Of a DNA stretch of 64,000 nt, positions 25,847 through 35,700 are shown one piece after another (within the stretch, counting starts at the first letter, position 1; each line of letters begins with the position of its first letter). The notes under the pieces are model-generated. The model had not been told where the DNA came from. It searched no databases and was given only the letters and a program-made list of their open reading frames with translations. Source of the DNA: Flavobacterium seoulense (GTDB lineage: Bacteria; Bacteroidota; Bacteroidia; Flavobacteriales; Flavobacteriaceae); NCBI RefSeq assembly GCF_000695795.1, contig NZ_JNCA01000020.1, positions 1-64,000 of the forward strand. Direction: 5' to 3'. The position numbers and the translations under genes were made by a program.

Positions 25847-26161
25847 CTAATTCATCATAAAAACTTTCCTGCTGTAGGTTCGTACTGCTTTGGGCAGTTG
25901 CTTTTTTGACAAAGCTTTCATCAATCCATATTCGCCAAACTTGTGACTCATTCGATAGATTTTCAGCACTAATAAGCTGCCGGAAACAGTTATGATTCCA
26001 ACACACACAAAAGATGGAATACCTATGATATACAATATTGAAAAAACAATCATGAGCAGGATAACTCCTCCTCCTAAATACCATATATACTGCGCCTTAA
26101 GTCCTTTGAATTCGATACTTTGATTAATGCCTTTATTAATCTTATATACGCTATTAGCCAT
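25847..26161 (-). CDS. traF: Conjugative transposon protein TraF (DUF4133)
   Basis: 104 aa with two close membrane helices (IWYLGGGVILLMIVFSILYI and FVCVGIITVSGSLLVLKIY). SVYKINKGINQSIEFKGLKAQYIWYL is the DUF4133/TraF opening. It is a VirB3-like inner-membrane partner of the TraG ATPase, the next gene. An overlapping frame on the same strand is a shadow. Confidence 0.92.
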   Translation of the reverse strand: MANSVYKINKGINQSIEFKGLKAQYIWYLGGGVILLMIVFSILYIIGIPSFVCVGIITVSGSLLVLKIYRMSHKFGEYGLMKALSKKQLPKAVRTYSRKVFMMN

Positions 26162-26209
26162 ACTGTTACTTTTAAAGTTTTAACAGATTTTGTTTACTAT
26201 TTCTTTGTT

Positions 26210-26548
26210 TTAAACCCCAAAAAAAGATTGAATTACAGTGGCAACAACAACTAGGAATACACAACTTCCAAACCATGCTGCAGCTACTTTACCAGTATCA
26301 GGATCTCCGGCATTCCATTTTTGATAGACTTTTACAGCTCCTATTAGCCCTAGTATGGCTCCAATGGCATACATCAGTTGAGTGCCTGCATCAAAATAAC
26401 TTCGTACCTGCTGATTCGCTTCATTAATTCCAGCAATACCATCCTGGGCATAGATTTCATTATTTAGTACTGATGCTACTATGACAGCAGTAATAAAAAA
26501 CATTGTCTTAGGACTAAACTTCTTAAATTTCCAATTCCATTTTTTCAT
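26210..26548 (-). CDS. traE: Conjugative transposon protein TraE (DUF4134)
   Basis: 112 aa with a cleavable N-terminal segment ending NNEIYAQ and two membrane helices. INEANQQVRSYFDAGTQLMYAIGAILGLIGAVKVYQKWNAGD is the DUF4134 signature. The family is the VirB2-like pilin or channel component. It heads the conserved TraE-F-G block and lies 48 bases before traF. Confidence 0.93.
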   Translation of the reverse strand: MKKWNWKFKKFSPKTMFFITAVIVASVLNNEIYAQDGIAGINEANQQVRSYFDAGTQLMYAIGAILGLIGAVKVYQKWNAGDPDTGKVAAAWFGSCVFLVVVATVIQSFFGV

Positions 26549-26588
26549 AACACATTTATTTAAAGTTTGAAATAATTCAGATAAAAAA

Positions 26589-26675
26589 GCGGAGGATATG
26601 CCGCTGAAATATCACCTCTTCCTCTTGTCACATTAAGCCATACCGCACCGGGACAAACAGGGGTTATTCCTCCGC
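26589..26675 (-). other. Structured, GC-richer stem-loop between traE and the upstream gene
   Basis: GCGGAGGA (26589-26596) pairs with TCCTCCGC (26668-26675), enclosing about 70 bases that contain further short complementary runs. It sits in the 137-base gap upstream of traE inside the operon. A leader RNA, attenuator or processing site is possible; there is no T-run. Confidence 0.4.
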
Positions 26676-26685
26676 AATTAGTATA

Positions 26686-27174
26686 TTAGTTTTTTAAATC
26701 CCAAAGGTCTTCCACCTCTTGGTGAGTCAAAAGGACTGACTCTTGTTTTTCACATTCAGAAACAATGAATTCATTAATAGAGGGACGGAATGAAGAATTC
26801 CCTAACAAAAGATTTTCTTTAAGAAGAAATCGCAAACGATGTTCAAACTCATCTTTCAAGAGCTTTTTTTGAGTAGCATCGGTGATAGCATTTTTCAGCC
26901 TAGATGTTAGTTCTTCCACTTCATTAAAAATGGGATCAACAGTCTCAAATTCAACGGCAGCATTTAAAACTTCTTCCGATTTTTGGTAATCGAAATCAAC
27001 ATCCAATCTAGAAATTGGCTTTCCTAGTAAATCACGGAATTGAAGTTTCCGCTTTCCGCTTACTAAATCTTTAAGGTCATCAAAATAAAAGCGTAAACCA
27101 ACAAATAGATACCAAGCTATTAATACCAAAACAGCCACAACTATGTAACTGTTCCATGAAATTCCTCTTAACAT
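26686..27174 (-). CDS. Membrane-anchored protein at the head of the tra operon
   Basis: 162 aa with one N-terminal helix (SYIVVAVLVLIAWYLFVGLRFYF, about 8-30) and a soluble, helical remainder (SEEVLNAAVEFETVDPIFNEVEELTSRL; VLLTHQEVEDLWDL). I recognise similar small proteins ahead of traE in flavobacterial elements, in the position of TraD, but no named domain. It is the first gene of the tra run, after a 340-base gap that must carry the promoter. Confidence 0.6.
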   Translation of the reverse strand: MLRGISWNSYIVVAVLVLIAWYLFVGLRFYFDDLKDLVSGKRKLQFRDLLGKPISRLDVDFDYQKSEEVLNAAVEFETVDPIFNEVEELTSRLKNAITDATQKKLLKDEFEHRLRFLLKENLLLGNSSFRPSINEFIVSECEKQESVLLTHQEVEDLWDLKN

Positions 27175-27375
27175 ACACCTTCATTTTTCGTTCTACATTA
27201 GTTCTTTTATTTCAATTCCACATTGAATACTGTTTCATCTTCAATACATCACAAAGGAACAATTAGAAACTCCGCTGTACAAGTACAACTATTGAAATTG
27301 TACCTCTGTACCTCAAGAGTTTATTCGAAAAATTACGATTATATATTGTAAGATTAGGCTCCATTCAAAAACAAG

Positions 27376-27412
27376 CCGCAGTACTACTTCCTTTCAGGAA
27401 AAAGTACTGCGG
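27376..27412. other. Strong hairpin between hsdR and the tra operon
   Basis: CCGCAGTACT and AGTACTGCGG pair perfectly, with an inner TTCCT/AGGAA pairing (TTCCTttcAGGAA), giving a nearly continuous 15-bp stem. The 340-base gap 27175-27514 also holds GTACAA/TTGTAC at 27283-27303. No T-run follows on either strand, so this could be an operator, RNA element or recombination site rather than a terminator. Confidence 0.45.
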
Positions 27413-27514
27413 TCGTAAACGACAAGCTTGTTTTAGCTTAGTTAAGTTGTATTGTCGATTCCACTTTTATTTCGGCTCCATACTATTACGCCTACATAAA
27501 AGACGAATCAGAAT

Positions 27515-30500
27515 TTAATAATTTTGATATTTTTTAAAATTCTCAGCCTGTTCAAAAATCTCTTTATAAATTTCATCACGATCCACTGGTGGGTAGCCAC
27601 TTTCTGCTAACAAGATAATTAAATCCACTTTTAACTCTGCTTTTATATCATCTCTTTTACTCCAATCGGTATATTTGGCTTTGTCATCCACTACAAGCTT
27701 TACTTTTTGGGCTAAAATGATTAATTTATCATCAGGATACTTGAAGTCGTATTTATGAGCTAAAGCCTTTAAGATGTCGTAAAATGCTTTTTCCTCAAAA
27801 TCAATACCCAAATCTTTAAAAGAGTCTTTTTCTTTTTTTAGCGCATAATACAAATCAATAATTTCATCTGTGAAATCTTCCAATACACGACTCTGTAATA
27901 CATCGTCTTCTTTGCGTTCATTGTATTTATCTACAATAAACTGCAATCGTTTTGAGAAGTCTATTCCTGTAATTTTATTTATTTTCTTTACATCATCAAT
28001 TGCTTTAGCTAGTAATTTTTGAAGTAATTTGATTTTTGTGTTAGGCAATTTGATTTTATCAATTTTAGCCATATAATCATCTGAGAAAATATCAACTTCG
28101 GTTTGCCCTTCGTCCCCTAATTTGAAAATCTCTTCAATACCATCACTTTCGATGGCATCTTGTAACATTTGTTTCACTCTATTATTCATTTGAGCAGTAT
28201 CAGGTGCAACCCCTTTTGTCAATTTGAAAATAATAGAACGAACAGCCAAGTAGAAATGAATTTCATCTCTTTGCTCTTCTGAAAAGATTCCTGAACCTGA
28301 ACAAATATCATAAGCTGATTTTAATCTTTTTACAATATACATAAAACGCTTTTCCAGTTCTTGCGTTAGTTGAATGAATTCTGAAGCCTGATTGAGTGTT
28401 TTTAATTGTTCTAATGGCGTACCCCTAAAATAACCCGACTTGTCAAACTTGTAAAACAATCTGCTTAATAAATCCAACTGATCTTTTACGACAACCACAG
28501 ATTGCTCAATATCCTCAATGTTTTCATTATCGGCATTGCTATACAAGGCCAGAGCCATGTTCATTTGTTTTTTGATTCCTATATAATCTACGACCAATCC
28601 TTTTTGTTTTCCTTCAAATTTCCTATTTACACGAGAAATAGTTTGAATTAAATTATGGCGTTGTATTGGTTTGTCAATATACATCGTGTCTAAGAAAGGA
28701 ACATCAAATCCTGTCAACCACATATCAACTACAATGGCTATCTTAAAATTTGATTTCTCGTTTTTAAACTGGCGATCCAATTCTTTACGATCATCTTTAG
28801 TTCCTAACAAATGATAGAGTGTTTCAGGATCATCTTTCCCACGAGTCATAACCATTTTGATTCGTTCCATCGGTTTGATTTCCTTCTTGTCTTTGTCTGA
28901 TAATATCACATCATCCGCTGCGACTTTTACTGCTCCCCATTCGGGTCTTAGTTCCAAGATATTTTTATACAATTCATAAGCAATAGGTCTATTGCTACAC
29001 ACAAACATTGCTTTTCCTTTTACTGTTGAACCTTCTGCAATTCTATTTTCATAGTGCGTTACAAAATCTTCAGCAACTGTTTTTAAACGAGTAGGATCAC
29101 CAATAATCGCATTCATTTGCGACATGGCTTTTTTACTTTCCTCTACTTGATTTTCATTACTTCCTTCTTCGGCACATTGATTGTAGTAGGCTTCAATTTC
29201 AGCTAATTTTTGATTATTCAACAATACTTTAGCTGCACGACCTTCATATACAATACGAACGGTAATTTCATCTGCTACCGATTCGGTCATGGTGTATGCA
29301 TCTACTATTTCTCCAAAAACATCAATCGTAGCATCTATAGGTGTTCCTGTAAAACCTACATAAGTGGCATTGGGAAAGGAATCGTGTAAATGTTTGGCAA
29401 ACCCAAAAGATTTTTTAACACCGGTCTCTGTAACTTTTACTTTTTGATCTAGATTCGTTTGGCTTCTGTGCGCTTCGTCAGAGATACAAATTACATTGGT
29501 TCTACCCGTTAATAATTTGGTGTCTTCTGTAAATTTATGAATGGTGGTCAAAAATACCCCGCCACTATTTTTACCTTGCAGTAGTTCTCTCAAATTTGAG
29601 CGACTTTCTACACTGATTATCGATTCGTCACCTACAAATCCTTTCGCATTTGTGAATTGCCCTGACAATTGATCGTCTAAGTCGGTTCTATCGGTAATAA
29701 TGATAATAGTTGGACTTGCAAAATATTTACTACGCATCAATAAACGAGTCAAGTATAACATAGTATAACTCTTTCCGCAACCTGTAGTTCCAAAATAAGT
29801 TCCTCCTTTACCATCTCCATCTGGTTTTTGATGCACTTTTATGTTTTCAAAAAGTTTGGTTGCTGCATAATATTGTGGATAACGACAAACAATCTTGTCA
29901 TTTTTTTTGGAACTATCGGGTAAAAAGATAAAATTTTGAATAATATTCCGTAATCTTTTACGGTTGAACATCCCTTGAATAAGGGTAAACATAGCATCAA
30001 TACCATCGACTTCTTTTATCATGCCTTCAATTTTTCTCCAGGCATAAAAGAATTCATAAGGAGCAAAGAACGATCCTGCTTTGGTATTTGCACCGTCACT
30101 AATCACACAAAAAGCATTGTATTTAAAAAGTTCTGGAATATCTCTTTTATATCGAGTTGTTATTTGAACATAGGCATCATGAAGCGTTGTGTTTTCTTGT
30201 ATAGCTGTTTTAAATTCAAAAACAACCAAGGGTATGCCGTTGATGTATAAAATCAAATCGGGAATGCGCATCTCATAGCCTTTTATAGCTAACTGGTTGA
30301 CAATTTTATAGGTATTAGTATCCTTTTCCGAATAATCGATCAGCTGTACATAAAAGTCTTTTTGGCTTCTATCTTCTCTCTTTAATAAAAAGCCATCACT
30401 TACCATTTTCATAATGGTTTTGTTGCTTTCGTATAAATCAGATGACGGCAAACGATCCAAATCTCTTATGATAGATTCAATTTCGTTTTCAGTAATGTTT

Positions 30501-30706
30501 TCGGTTGCGTAGGCAGATCGTAAATAGTTTTTCAAATCTTCTGTTAGCAACACTTGTTCACTAACAATATGTCCGTACGCCGTCGGTGGTTCAGCTGCTC
30601 TGTTATATTCTATTTTACGTACTTCACCACCTACCAGATGAGTCATTTTCTCTTCTTGAAGTAAGCTAATAAAAGATTGTTCTAATTGTGCTTCGGTAAA
30701 TTTCAT
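27515..30706 (-). CDS. hsdR: Type I restriction enzyme R subunit
   Basis: 1063 aa, full length for the family. The N-terminal nuclease core (IPDLILYINGIPLVVFEFKTA, near residues 148-168) carries the PD-(D/E)xK type FEFK. Walker A GTTGCGKSYT lies near 305 and the DEAH box ISDEAHRSQ near 408, with the helicase motif GFTGTPI after it. HsdR translocates DNA and cuts unmethylated invading DNA in complex with HsdM and HsdS. It is unusual in lying 5 kb away from hsdS, with an AbiE pair and a KAP NTPase gene between. Confidence 0.96.
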   Translation of the reverse strand: MKFTEAQLEQSFISLLQEEKMTHLVGGEVRKIEYNRAAEPPTAYGHIVSEQVLLTEDLKNYLRSAYATENITENEIESIIRDLDRLPSSDLYESNKTIMKMVSDGFLLKREDRSQKDFYVQLIDYSEKDTNTYKIVNQLAIKGYEMRIPDLILYINGIPLVVFEFKTAIQENTTLHDAYVQITTRYKRDIPELFKYNAFCVISDGANTKAGSFFAPYEFFYAWRKIEGMIKEVDGIDAMFTLIQGMFNRKRLRNIIQNFIFLPDSSKKNDKIVCRYPQYYAATKLFENIKVHQKPDGDGKGGTYFGTTGCGKSYTMLYLTRLLMRSKYFASPTIIIITDRTDLDDQLSGQFTNAKGFVGDESIISVESRSNLRELLQGKNSGGVFLTTIHKFTEDTKLLTGRTNVICISDEAHRSQTNLDQKVKVTETGVKKSFGFAKHLHDSFPNATYVGFTGTPIDATIDVFGEIVDAYTMTESVADEITVRIVYEGRAAKVLLNNQKLAEIEAYYNQCAEEGSNENQVEESKKAMSQMNAIIGDPTRLKTVAEDFVTHYENRIAEGSTVKGKAMFVCSNRPIAYELYKNILELRPEWGAVKVAADDVILSDKDKKEIKPMERIKMVMTRGKDDPETLYHLLGTKDDRKELDRQFKNEKSNFKIAIVVDMWLTGFDVPFLDTMYIDKPIQRHNLIQTISRVNRKFEGKQKGLVVDYIGIKKQMNMALALYSNADNENIEDIEQSVVVVKDQLDLLSRLFYKFDKSGYFRGTPLEQLKTLNQASEFIQLTQELEKRFMYIVKRLKSAYDICSGSGIFSEEQRDEIHFYLAVRSIIFKLTKGVAPDTAQMNNRVKQMLQDAIESDGIEEIFKLGDEGQTEVDIFSDDYMAKIDKIKLPNTKIKLLQKLLAKAIDDVKKINKITGIDFSKRLQFIVDKYNERKEDDVLQSRVLEDFTDEIIDLYYALKKEKDSFKDLGIDFEEKAFYDILKALAHKYDFKYPDDKLIILAQKVKLVVDDKAKYTDWSKRDDIKAELKVDLIILLAESGYPPVDRDEIYKEIFEQAENFKKYQNY

Positions 30707-30735
30707 AATTTAAAAATAATACAACTTGCGCTACG

Positions 30736-31731
30736 TTAGTTTGTTTTAAAATTTTGCATTACTTCTTTCATTCTTTCTAAAAGATCAGTAAAAGATTTAG
30801 ATTCTCCTATAATCATATTTTGCTGCATCGCTTTATAATCTTGTTCCCATTCGGTCAGTACTTCATCAGGTGGGATTATTTGTAAAGTATCTCTTTTGTG
30901 GAATTCATAACTTATATTTCGTAATGGCGTAATGGCTTTTCTGTGTACTACAATTTGATCAAAAAGCGAATGATCTTTATATGCTCTTTGCGCATATTCA
31001 GAATTTGCTAACCTATCTATATCGTACAAATGACGAGACAACCGCTCGCTTCTTATGTGATGAATTGGTTTTAAAAATTCCTCATGCAGTAACAATACTT
31101 TTTCAATAAAAGTACGTGTTGGAATGACCACATTTACCTTTGTTGCTTTTTGTGCAAAAGGAAGATGGGCATATTCACTGTTAATAAATGAGATTACTTC
31201 TCTTTCCTCAGTAGGTTCTGTCAAAGAACGAGCTCCCATTTCGATTAATACTCTAGGCTGAATATAGCTGTTATTACTTTCTATTAAAGGGTCATAATAA
31301 AACTCTAATGTGTTGGGGTCACTGGTATCATCTACTTTGTCATTATATTTGATAGTATAGGTATCTGATGCAATACCAAGTTGCGTTAATTGATTAATCA
31401 ACTCTTCTCTAAATTCGTTTATTATAAATGACCCCGAAGCCGTTCTTAGTCTCTTAATTGCCATTTTTGAAGGTAATGCTTCAAAACCTAGAAAACTTTT
31501 ATCAATTATCAAATCAATATCCTCAGAGAAACGGTTGATGATTTGATACGCCTTACTTAGCGAAGTTCCTCCTTTGAAAATAATATGAGGTGCATATTTT
31601 GACTGAAAAACAGCTTGCAAAATAATACAAACCCAAGCATCTTTCTCAACTGCATAATCAGGCAAGCCCGTTTTTACAGCTGTTTGCTTGATTATATTTT
31701 GTTTTTGATCTTTAGTAAGGTGTACCCACAT
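30736..31731 (-). CDS. abiEii: AbiEii/AbiGii-family nucleotidyltransferase toxin
   Basis: 331 aa. IIFKGGTSLSKAYQIINRFSEDIDLII (about 48-72) is the nucleotidyltransferase active site: GG-T-S loop followed by the DxD pair of catalytic aspartates. RVLIEMGARSL and TFIEKVLLLHEEF match the AbiEii fold. AbiEii toxins modify nucleic acid or nucleotides and cause abortive infection. It begins three bases after the antitoxin-like gene, so it is co-translated with it, and it lies 29 bases before hsdR. Confidence 0.9.
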   Translation of the reverse strand: MWVHLTKDQKQNIIKQTAVKTGLPDYAVEKDAWVCIILQAVFQSKYAPHIIFKGGTSLSKAYQIINRFSEDIDLIIDKSFLGFEALPSKMAIKRLRTASGSFIINEFREELINQLTQLGIASDTYTIKYNDKVDDTSDPNTLEFYYDPLIESNNSYIQPRVLIEMGARSLTEPTEEREVISFINSEYAHLPFAQKATKVNVVIPTRTFIEKVLLLHEEFLKPIHHIRSERLSRHLYDIDRLANSEYAQRAYKDHSLFDQIVVHRKAITPLRNISYEFHKRDTLQIIPPDEVLTEWEQDYKAMQQNMIIGESKSFTDLLERMKEVMQNFKTN

Positions 31732-31734
31732 AGC

Positions 31735-32334
31735 TTAATTTCTTAGTTCTGTAATTATTTTTTGCACCCAAACAGGCGCAAACTTAGTTTGAGATTTTAA
31801 TATCTCTCCATCTATTTGCAAAACAAATGGCTTTAGTTTTTCTAAATGCGTATCGTTTATTTTATGCTGACCTATTTCTTTTAGAGCCTGAACGATTAAC
31901 ATCAATAAATGATCCTTGATGGCTAGATTACGGGGAGCTGTTTTTTTAAACTGAATGGAGCTATTGCCAATAGTTATAATTCTTTGTGCTCCATCTGTTA
32001 GATACACCGCTTTAAGCGGAATCTGAGTTGATAGTCCTAATTGATACAAAGCCAACGCTCCTGTTGGGGCAATACGTGCTTTGTCTCGCTTGGCAATTTC
32101 TACCGCAATTTCCTCGGTTGTGGGATATAATGTACCTAGCAGCTCGTCTTTTTTAGGCACTAAATAAATACCGTGGGTCAAACGCTCCAACAAGCCTTCT
32201 TTTTCCAAACGCGATAATACCTTTCGGATATTCTCTGGCGAGCCGAATTTTACAAAATCATCTGCGAAAAATATTTTACCCTTAGATGATTTTTTAATCT
32301 TTAATTCTACTTGATTACGTGAGGATTGCACCAT
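31735..32334 (-). CDS. AbiEi-like antitoxin and transcription regulator (DUF6088-like)
   Basis: 199 aa. KSSKGKIFFADDFVKFGSPENIRKVLSRLEKEGLLERLTHGIYLVPKK is a winged-helix domain of the AbiEi antitoxin type. The rest (TGALALYQLGLSTQIPLKAVYLTDGAQR) is the conserved antitoxin core also labelled DUF6088. Together with the AbiEii gene it forms a type IV toxin-antitoxin module. The upstream inverted repeat at 32351-32379 overlaps its predicted promoter, which suggests self-repression. Confidence 0.85.
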   Translation of the reverse strand: MVQSSRNQVELKIKKSSKGKIFFADDFVKFGSPENIRKVLSRLEKEGLLERLTHGIYLVPKKDELLGTLYPTTEEIAVEIAKRDKARIAPTGALALYQLGLSTQIPLKAVYLTDGAQRIITIGNSSIQFKKTAPRNLAIKDHLLMLIVQALKEIGQHKINDTHLEKLKPFVLQIDGEILKSQTKFAPVWVQKIITELRN

Positions 32335-32350
32335 TTTTTATTTAGTGTTA

Positions 32351-32379
32351 TGTCACAAATTTAGTAAATATTTGTGACA
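32351..32379 (-). promoter_or_regulatory. Operator-promoter of the AbiE pair
   Basis: TGTCACAAAT (32351-32360) and ATTTGTGACA (32370-32379) form a perfect 10-bp inverted repeat with a 9-base spacer. On the minus strand the box TAAATTTG (32363-32356) fits TAnnTTTG and lies inside the left half, 22 bases before the antitoxin start. AbiEi proteins bind inverted repeats in their own promoters, so this is a likely autorepression site. Confidence 0.65.
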
Positions 32380-32405
32380 AAATATGTTTATTTTGATTAT
32401 TCACT

Positions 32406-32446
32406 GTAATGCTCTAACTTTGACTATGTCAAAGTTAGAGCATTAC
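32406..32446. other. 19-bp perfect hairpin upstream of the AbiE pair
   Basis: GTAATGCTCTAACTTTGAC is followed by TAT and its exact reverse complement. Each strand carries TAACTTTG, a match to TAnnTTTG, so the palindrome could hold divergent promoter boxes or be a dyad operator or a terminator without T-run. It lies in the 429-base gap between the KAP NTPase stop and the antitoxin start. Confidence 0.6.
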
Positions 32447-32627
32447 TCTCATTAGATGAATTGCACCCTCTGCATAAACCACATGCGATTCAAAGTCCAT
32501 AACAACTTTTTTAATTCACCTCCATAACAAACCTAGCATAGGTGGAAATTTTATTTTTGAAAAAAATCTATGGTAAACACTTTTAATCAGTGGTTTACGA
32601 TAAATAGTATCAAATTCAAATAATAGT

Positions 32628-32660
32628 AATTTCCAGTTTGTTATATAAAAACTGGAAATT
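32628..32660. terminator. Hairpin downstream of the KAP NTPase gene
   Basis: AATTTCCAGTTT (32628-32639) pairs with AAACTGGAAATT (32649-32660) with a 9-base loop, about 100 bases past the leftward NTPase stop. It is a plausible weak bidirectional terminator. Remaining sequence of the 32335-32763 gap shows no gene. Confidence 0.5.
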
Positions 32661-32763
32661 TTATGTTTTGAATTACTTCATCAAGTTTTTGGAACAGGAA
32701 AATTTACAATTAAAACCATTTGGACGACGCTAGGAAAATGGTTCTAATTGTATATCTTAAGTT

Positions 32764-35700
32764 TTATTTCTCTTCCGAATTAACTTTTGATTTTCTAATA
32801 TCAAAATTTTTCGCCAAATTTTCAAATTCAGAATTATCTTCTCTTTTTTCGTTTATTAAATTTCTAAATCCGTCTTTGTCTGATTGTATTGCATTTTTAT
32901 AGATATTTTTTAAATATTCTGAATTAGAAATTAGTAGACTAACAAATTCTGAATCAGAAAGAAAATCATTTTTAATTACCAATCTGAAAATATCATTATG
33001 GTTTTTCAATAAATCATATTTAATAAAATATGGAATTAACTTTTTAGCAGTATCAATTTTAAACTCAATTTTTGAAACTAATATTTCATCTAAAATATTT
33101 TTTAAAGAATTTGTTATTGATATTTTTGAATTATTAGATTCGTAAATATCTAAAATAATCCATCTCTGAGATTCAATTATTTTATTAGATTTTAATTTTT
33201 CAATTAGTTTACTCTCAAACACATCCAATGAAGTTTGAGTGAGATTATCTAATTCTAAATGTTTGAAATATTTGAAATGAACATCTGTACCATCATCAAA
33301 AACAGTTTCGTAATTTTCATTATCTAAATTTTTAAAATCCATATTAAAAACCTTAAAGAAATCTTCAGAAATTCTCAAATCTGAAGATTTAAGACAATCA
33401 ATGATAAACAGATCACTTACTTTATTTACATTTAATTTATCCTTATCAATTTCCCATTTATTAAATTCATTAAGAAGCAAATTATCATCCATTCCTAATC
33501 CTCCTTTTATTTCGTCATAATTTTCAATTAAAGTAATAATATTAGCTGACTTTCCTAAATCAGATTTATTAAACATTCTTAAAATTATTTGTTTAAATAG
33601 TGAAGAGCTATTGAAATATTTAGAAAGTAACAATAAATCCCCATATCCAATGTACTTCAAGATAATTTCAGAAATTGCTTCAGCACGTGTGTCATCATTT
33701 AAGTTCAAAATGCTAGTAAATTGACTGACGTATGCAGAATTAAAACCTGAACTTTTGGCTATCCTCATCGCAATTAATTCATTTATAATGGGTAATTCTG
33801 AAGATAAATTATTAGTATACAGCGAATATATTCTTGAATCTTCTAATAAATCCTTCATATCTCCACTTTTTTTAGATCTTTCTTTAAGCTTAACTAAAAC
33901 ATCACTTGAAGATTGAATATTGTTTTGATCTATAAATGTATTTAAACTATCCTTTAATTTAATTTTATAGTTTTTGAAGTCGTATTCTTCAGGTAAAAAT
34001 TCGGTGTTTTTTAATTTTAAGATTTCTTCAGTACTTAATTTAGAAAGGTATTGATCTAAAGATTTATAATCAGTAACAAGTTTGTATTTTTCATACGATT
34101 TACCATTATATTCAATCAACTTAATAAAATTCTTATCAGAAATTTTACTTTTCACCAAGCGACCTAAGACCCTTTCTTCCTTTAAATCAAGAATTAAATC
34201 GTCAATTAAATCAATGTATTGTTCAATATTAGAATCATCAATTAAATTAAAATAACTCCCCAATAACTTTGTTAAATATCTATCCTCCGATATGTTTTTT
34301 ATTAGCGTTATTTGCCAATCACTAATTTGAAATTTAGTTATTGATGAGTCTAATTGAAGCACCCGGCTGTTAAACAAATCCCAAGTCTGTTTAATGTTAT
34401 GATTGGAAACATTAGATTTTTCGTTAACAGAAGCTAAAGTTAAAATAGGATTTTCAAAATTATCTATCTCTAACATAGTTGAATAAAACATGGCATTAAT
34501 AAAATCAGAATTACAGATTTCATTAAAATGTTCAACATCATTTTTAAGCATTGAATCTTTTAATTCTTGTGTGTAAATTAATTCTAATGCTTTATCAACT
34601 TCAATATGATATACTATGGCAGTTAGTTGTTTTGCATATTCTGAATCACTTGAGTAAACATGAAAAAGACCGTCCACTATATCTTTAAGATTAGTAATAG
34701 CTTTTAAAGGATCGGAAAGGATTTCATCTTTTTTAAGTACAAAAATAGCTATATATCTTTCTTTAAAATTATCATCTAAAAGTTTAATGGTTAGAATTTC
34801 ATTTATGAAAGAAATAATTTCTCGAGGCGTTATTCTACGATTTAAAAATTCATAAACTTGAACTACTAATTTTAATTCTTCTTCATCAAGATTTACGAAA
34901 GCTTTTTTCCACTGTTCCTCAAAGAACTCTTTCCAATTCGACATAATTGGTTTAGTTACTCTAAAAACAATATCAAAAGTTTTATTTACATAATCATCAC
35001 CAAATTTACTATCATCACCGTTTAACTCCTTAAAAGCATTTTGAATATGCTCTCTATCAAATGGAATAATAACTTTAATGTTGGAATATTCTTTTTCTGC
35101 AAAGAAAATATGAATAGATGACCAAATATTTTGAATGTGTTTTTTAGGTAACCTATCAAAATTATCAAATACAATGACAATTGGTTTATCTAAATCATTG
35201 TTAATATTTTCCATCCAGTTTTGAAAATCTCTAACAGATGGCTGATCTTCAGATATTGTCTCAATCTTTGTTTCTTCTTTTTGTTTATTTGTGTAAACTT
35301 GAAAAGTTTCTTCTGCTGACAATTTGAACGCCTTCCAAAATCCACTTTTTTTTCTCATATACTTACCTGTATTCCATAAATAAATGCCAATAACAATAAA
35401 TATAGGAAATGCTACTAATACTAATTTCCAAAACCAAGATTCAATTTCGAAGAAATCTTTAATAGAATCTTTAAAAACGTTTACTGTAGGAATGTAGACT
35501 ATTGATAACAAGCTAAAAATAAAGCCAACACTCAAATATGGCTGATTTATCGTTGTAGTTTCTTTTGATTTAGCTAATAGAAATTTTAATTTATTATCCC
35601 ATGTTTTTTTGTTTCCTTCTTTTAATAAACCTTTCTCACTCTTTATAAAATCAGTAAGCTCCACTAAAATTGATTTCCTTTGTTCATCTTCTTGATGCCC

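Noticed and set aside
25680..26084. 134-codon frame on the minus strand across the traG-traF junction
   Set aside because: It lies in another frame of two well-recognised conjugation genes and has no family signature.
26549..27514. CRISPR-like array in the repeat-rich tra head region
   Set aside because: The stem-loops are single, non-recurring structures without equal-length spacers; no cas genes occur in the window.
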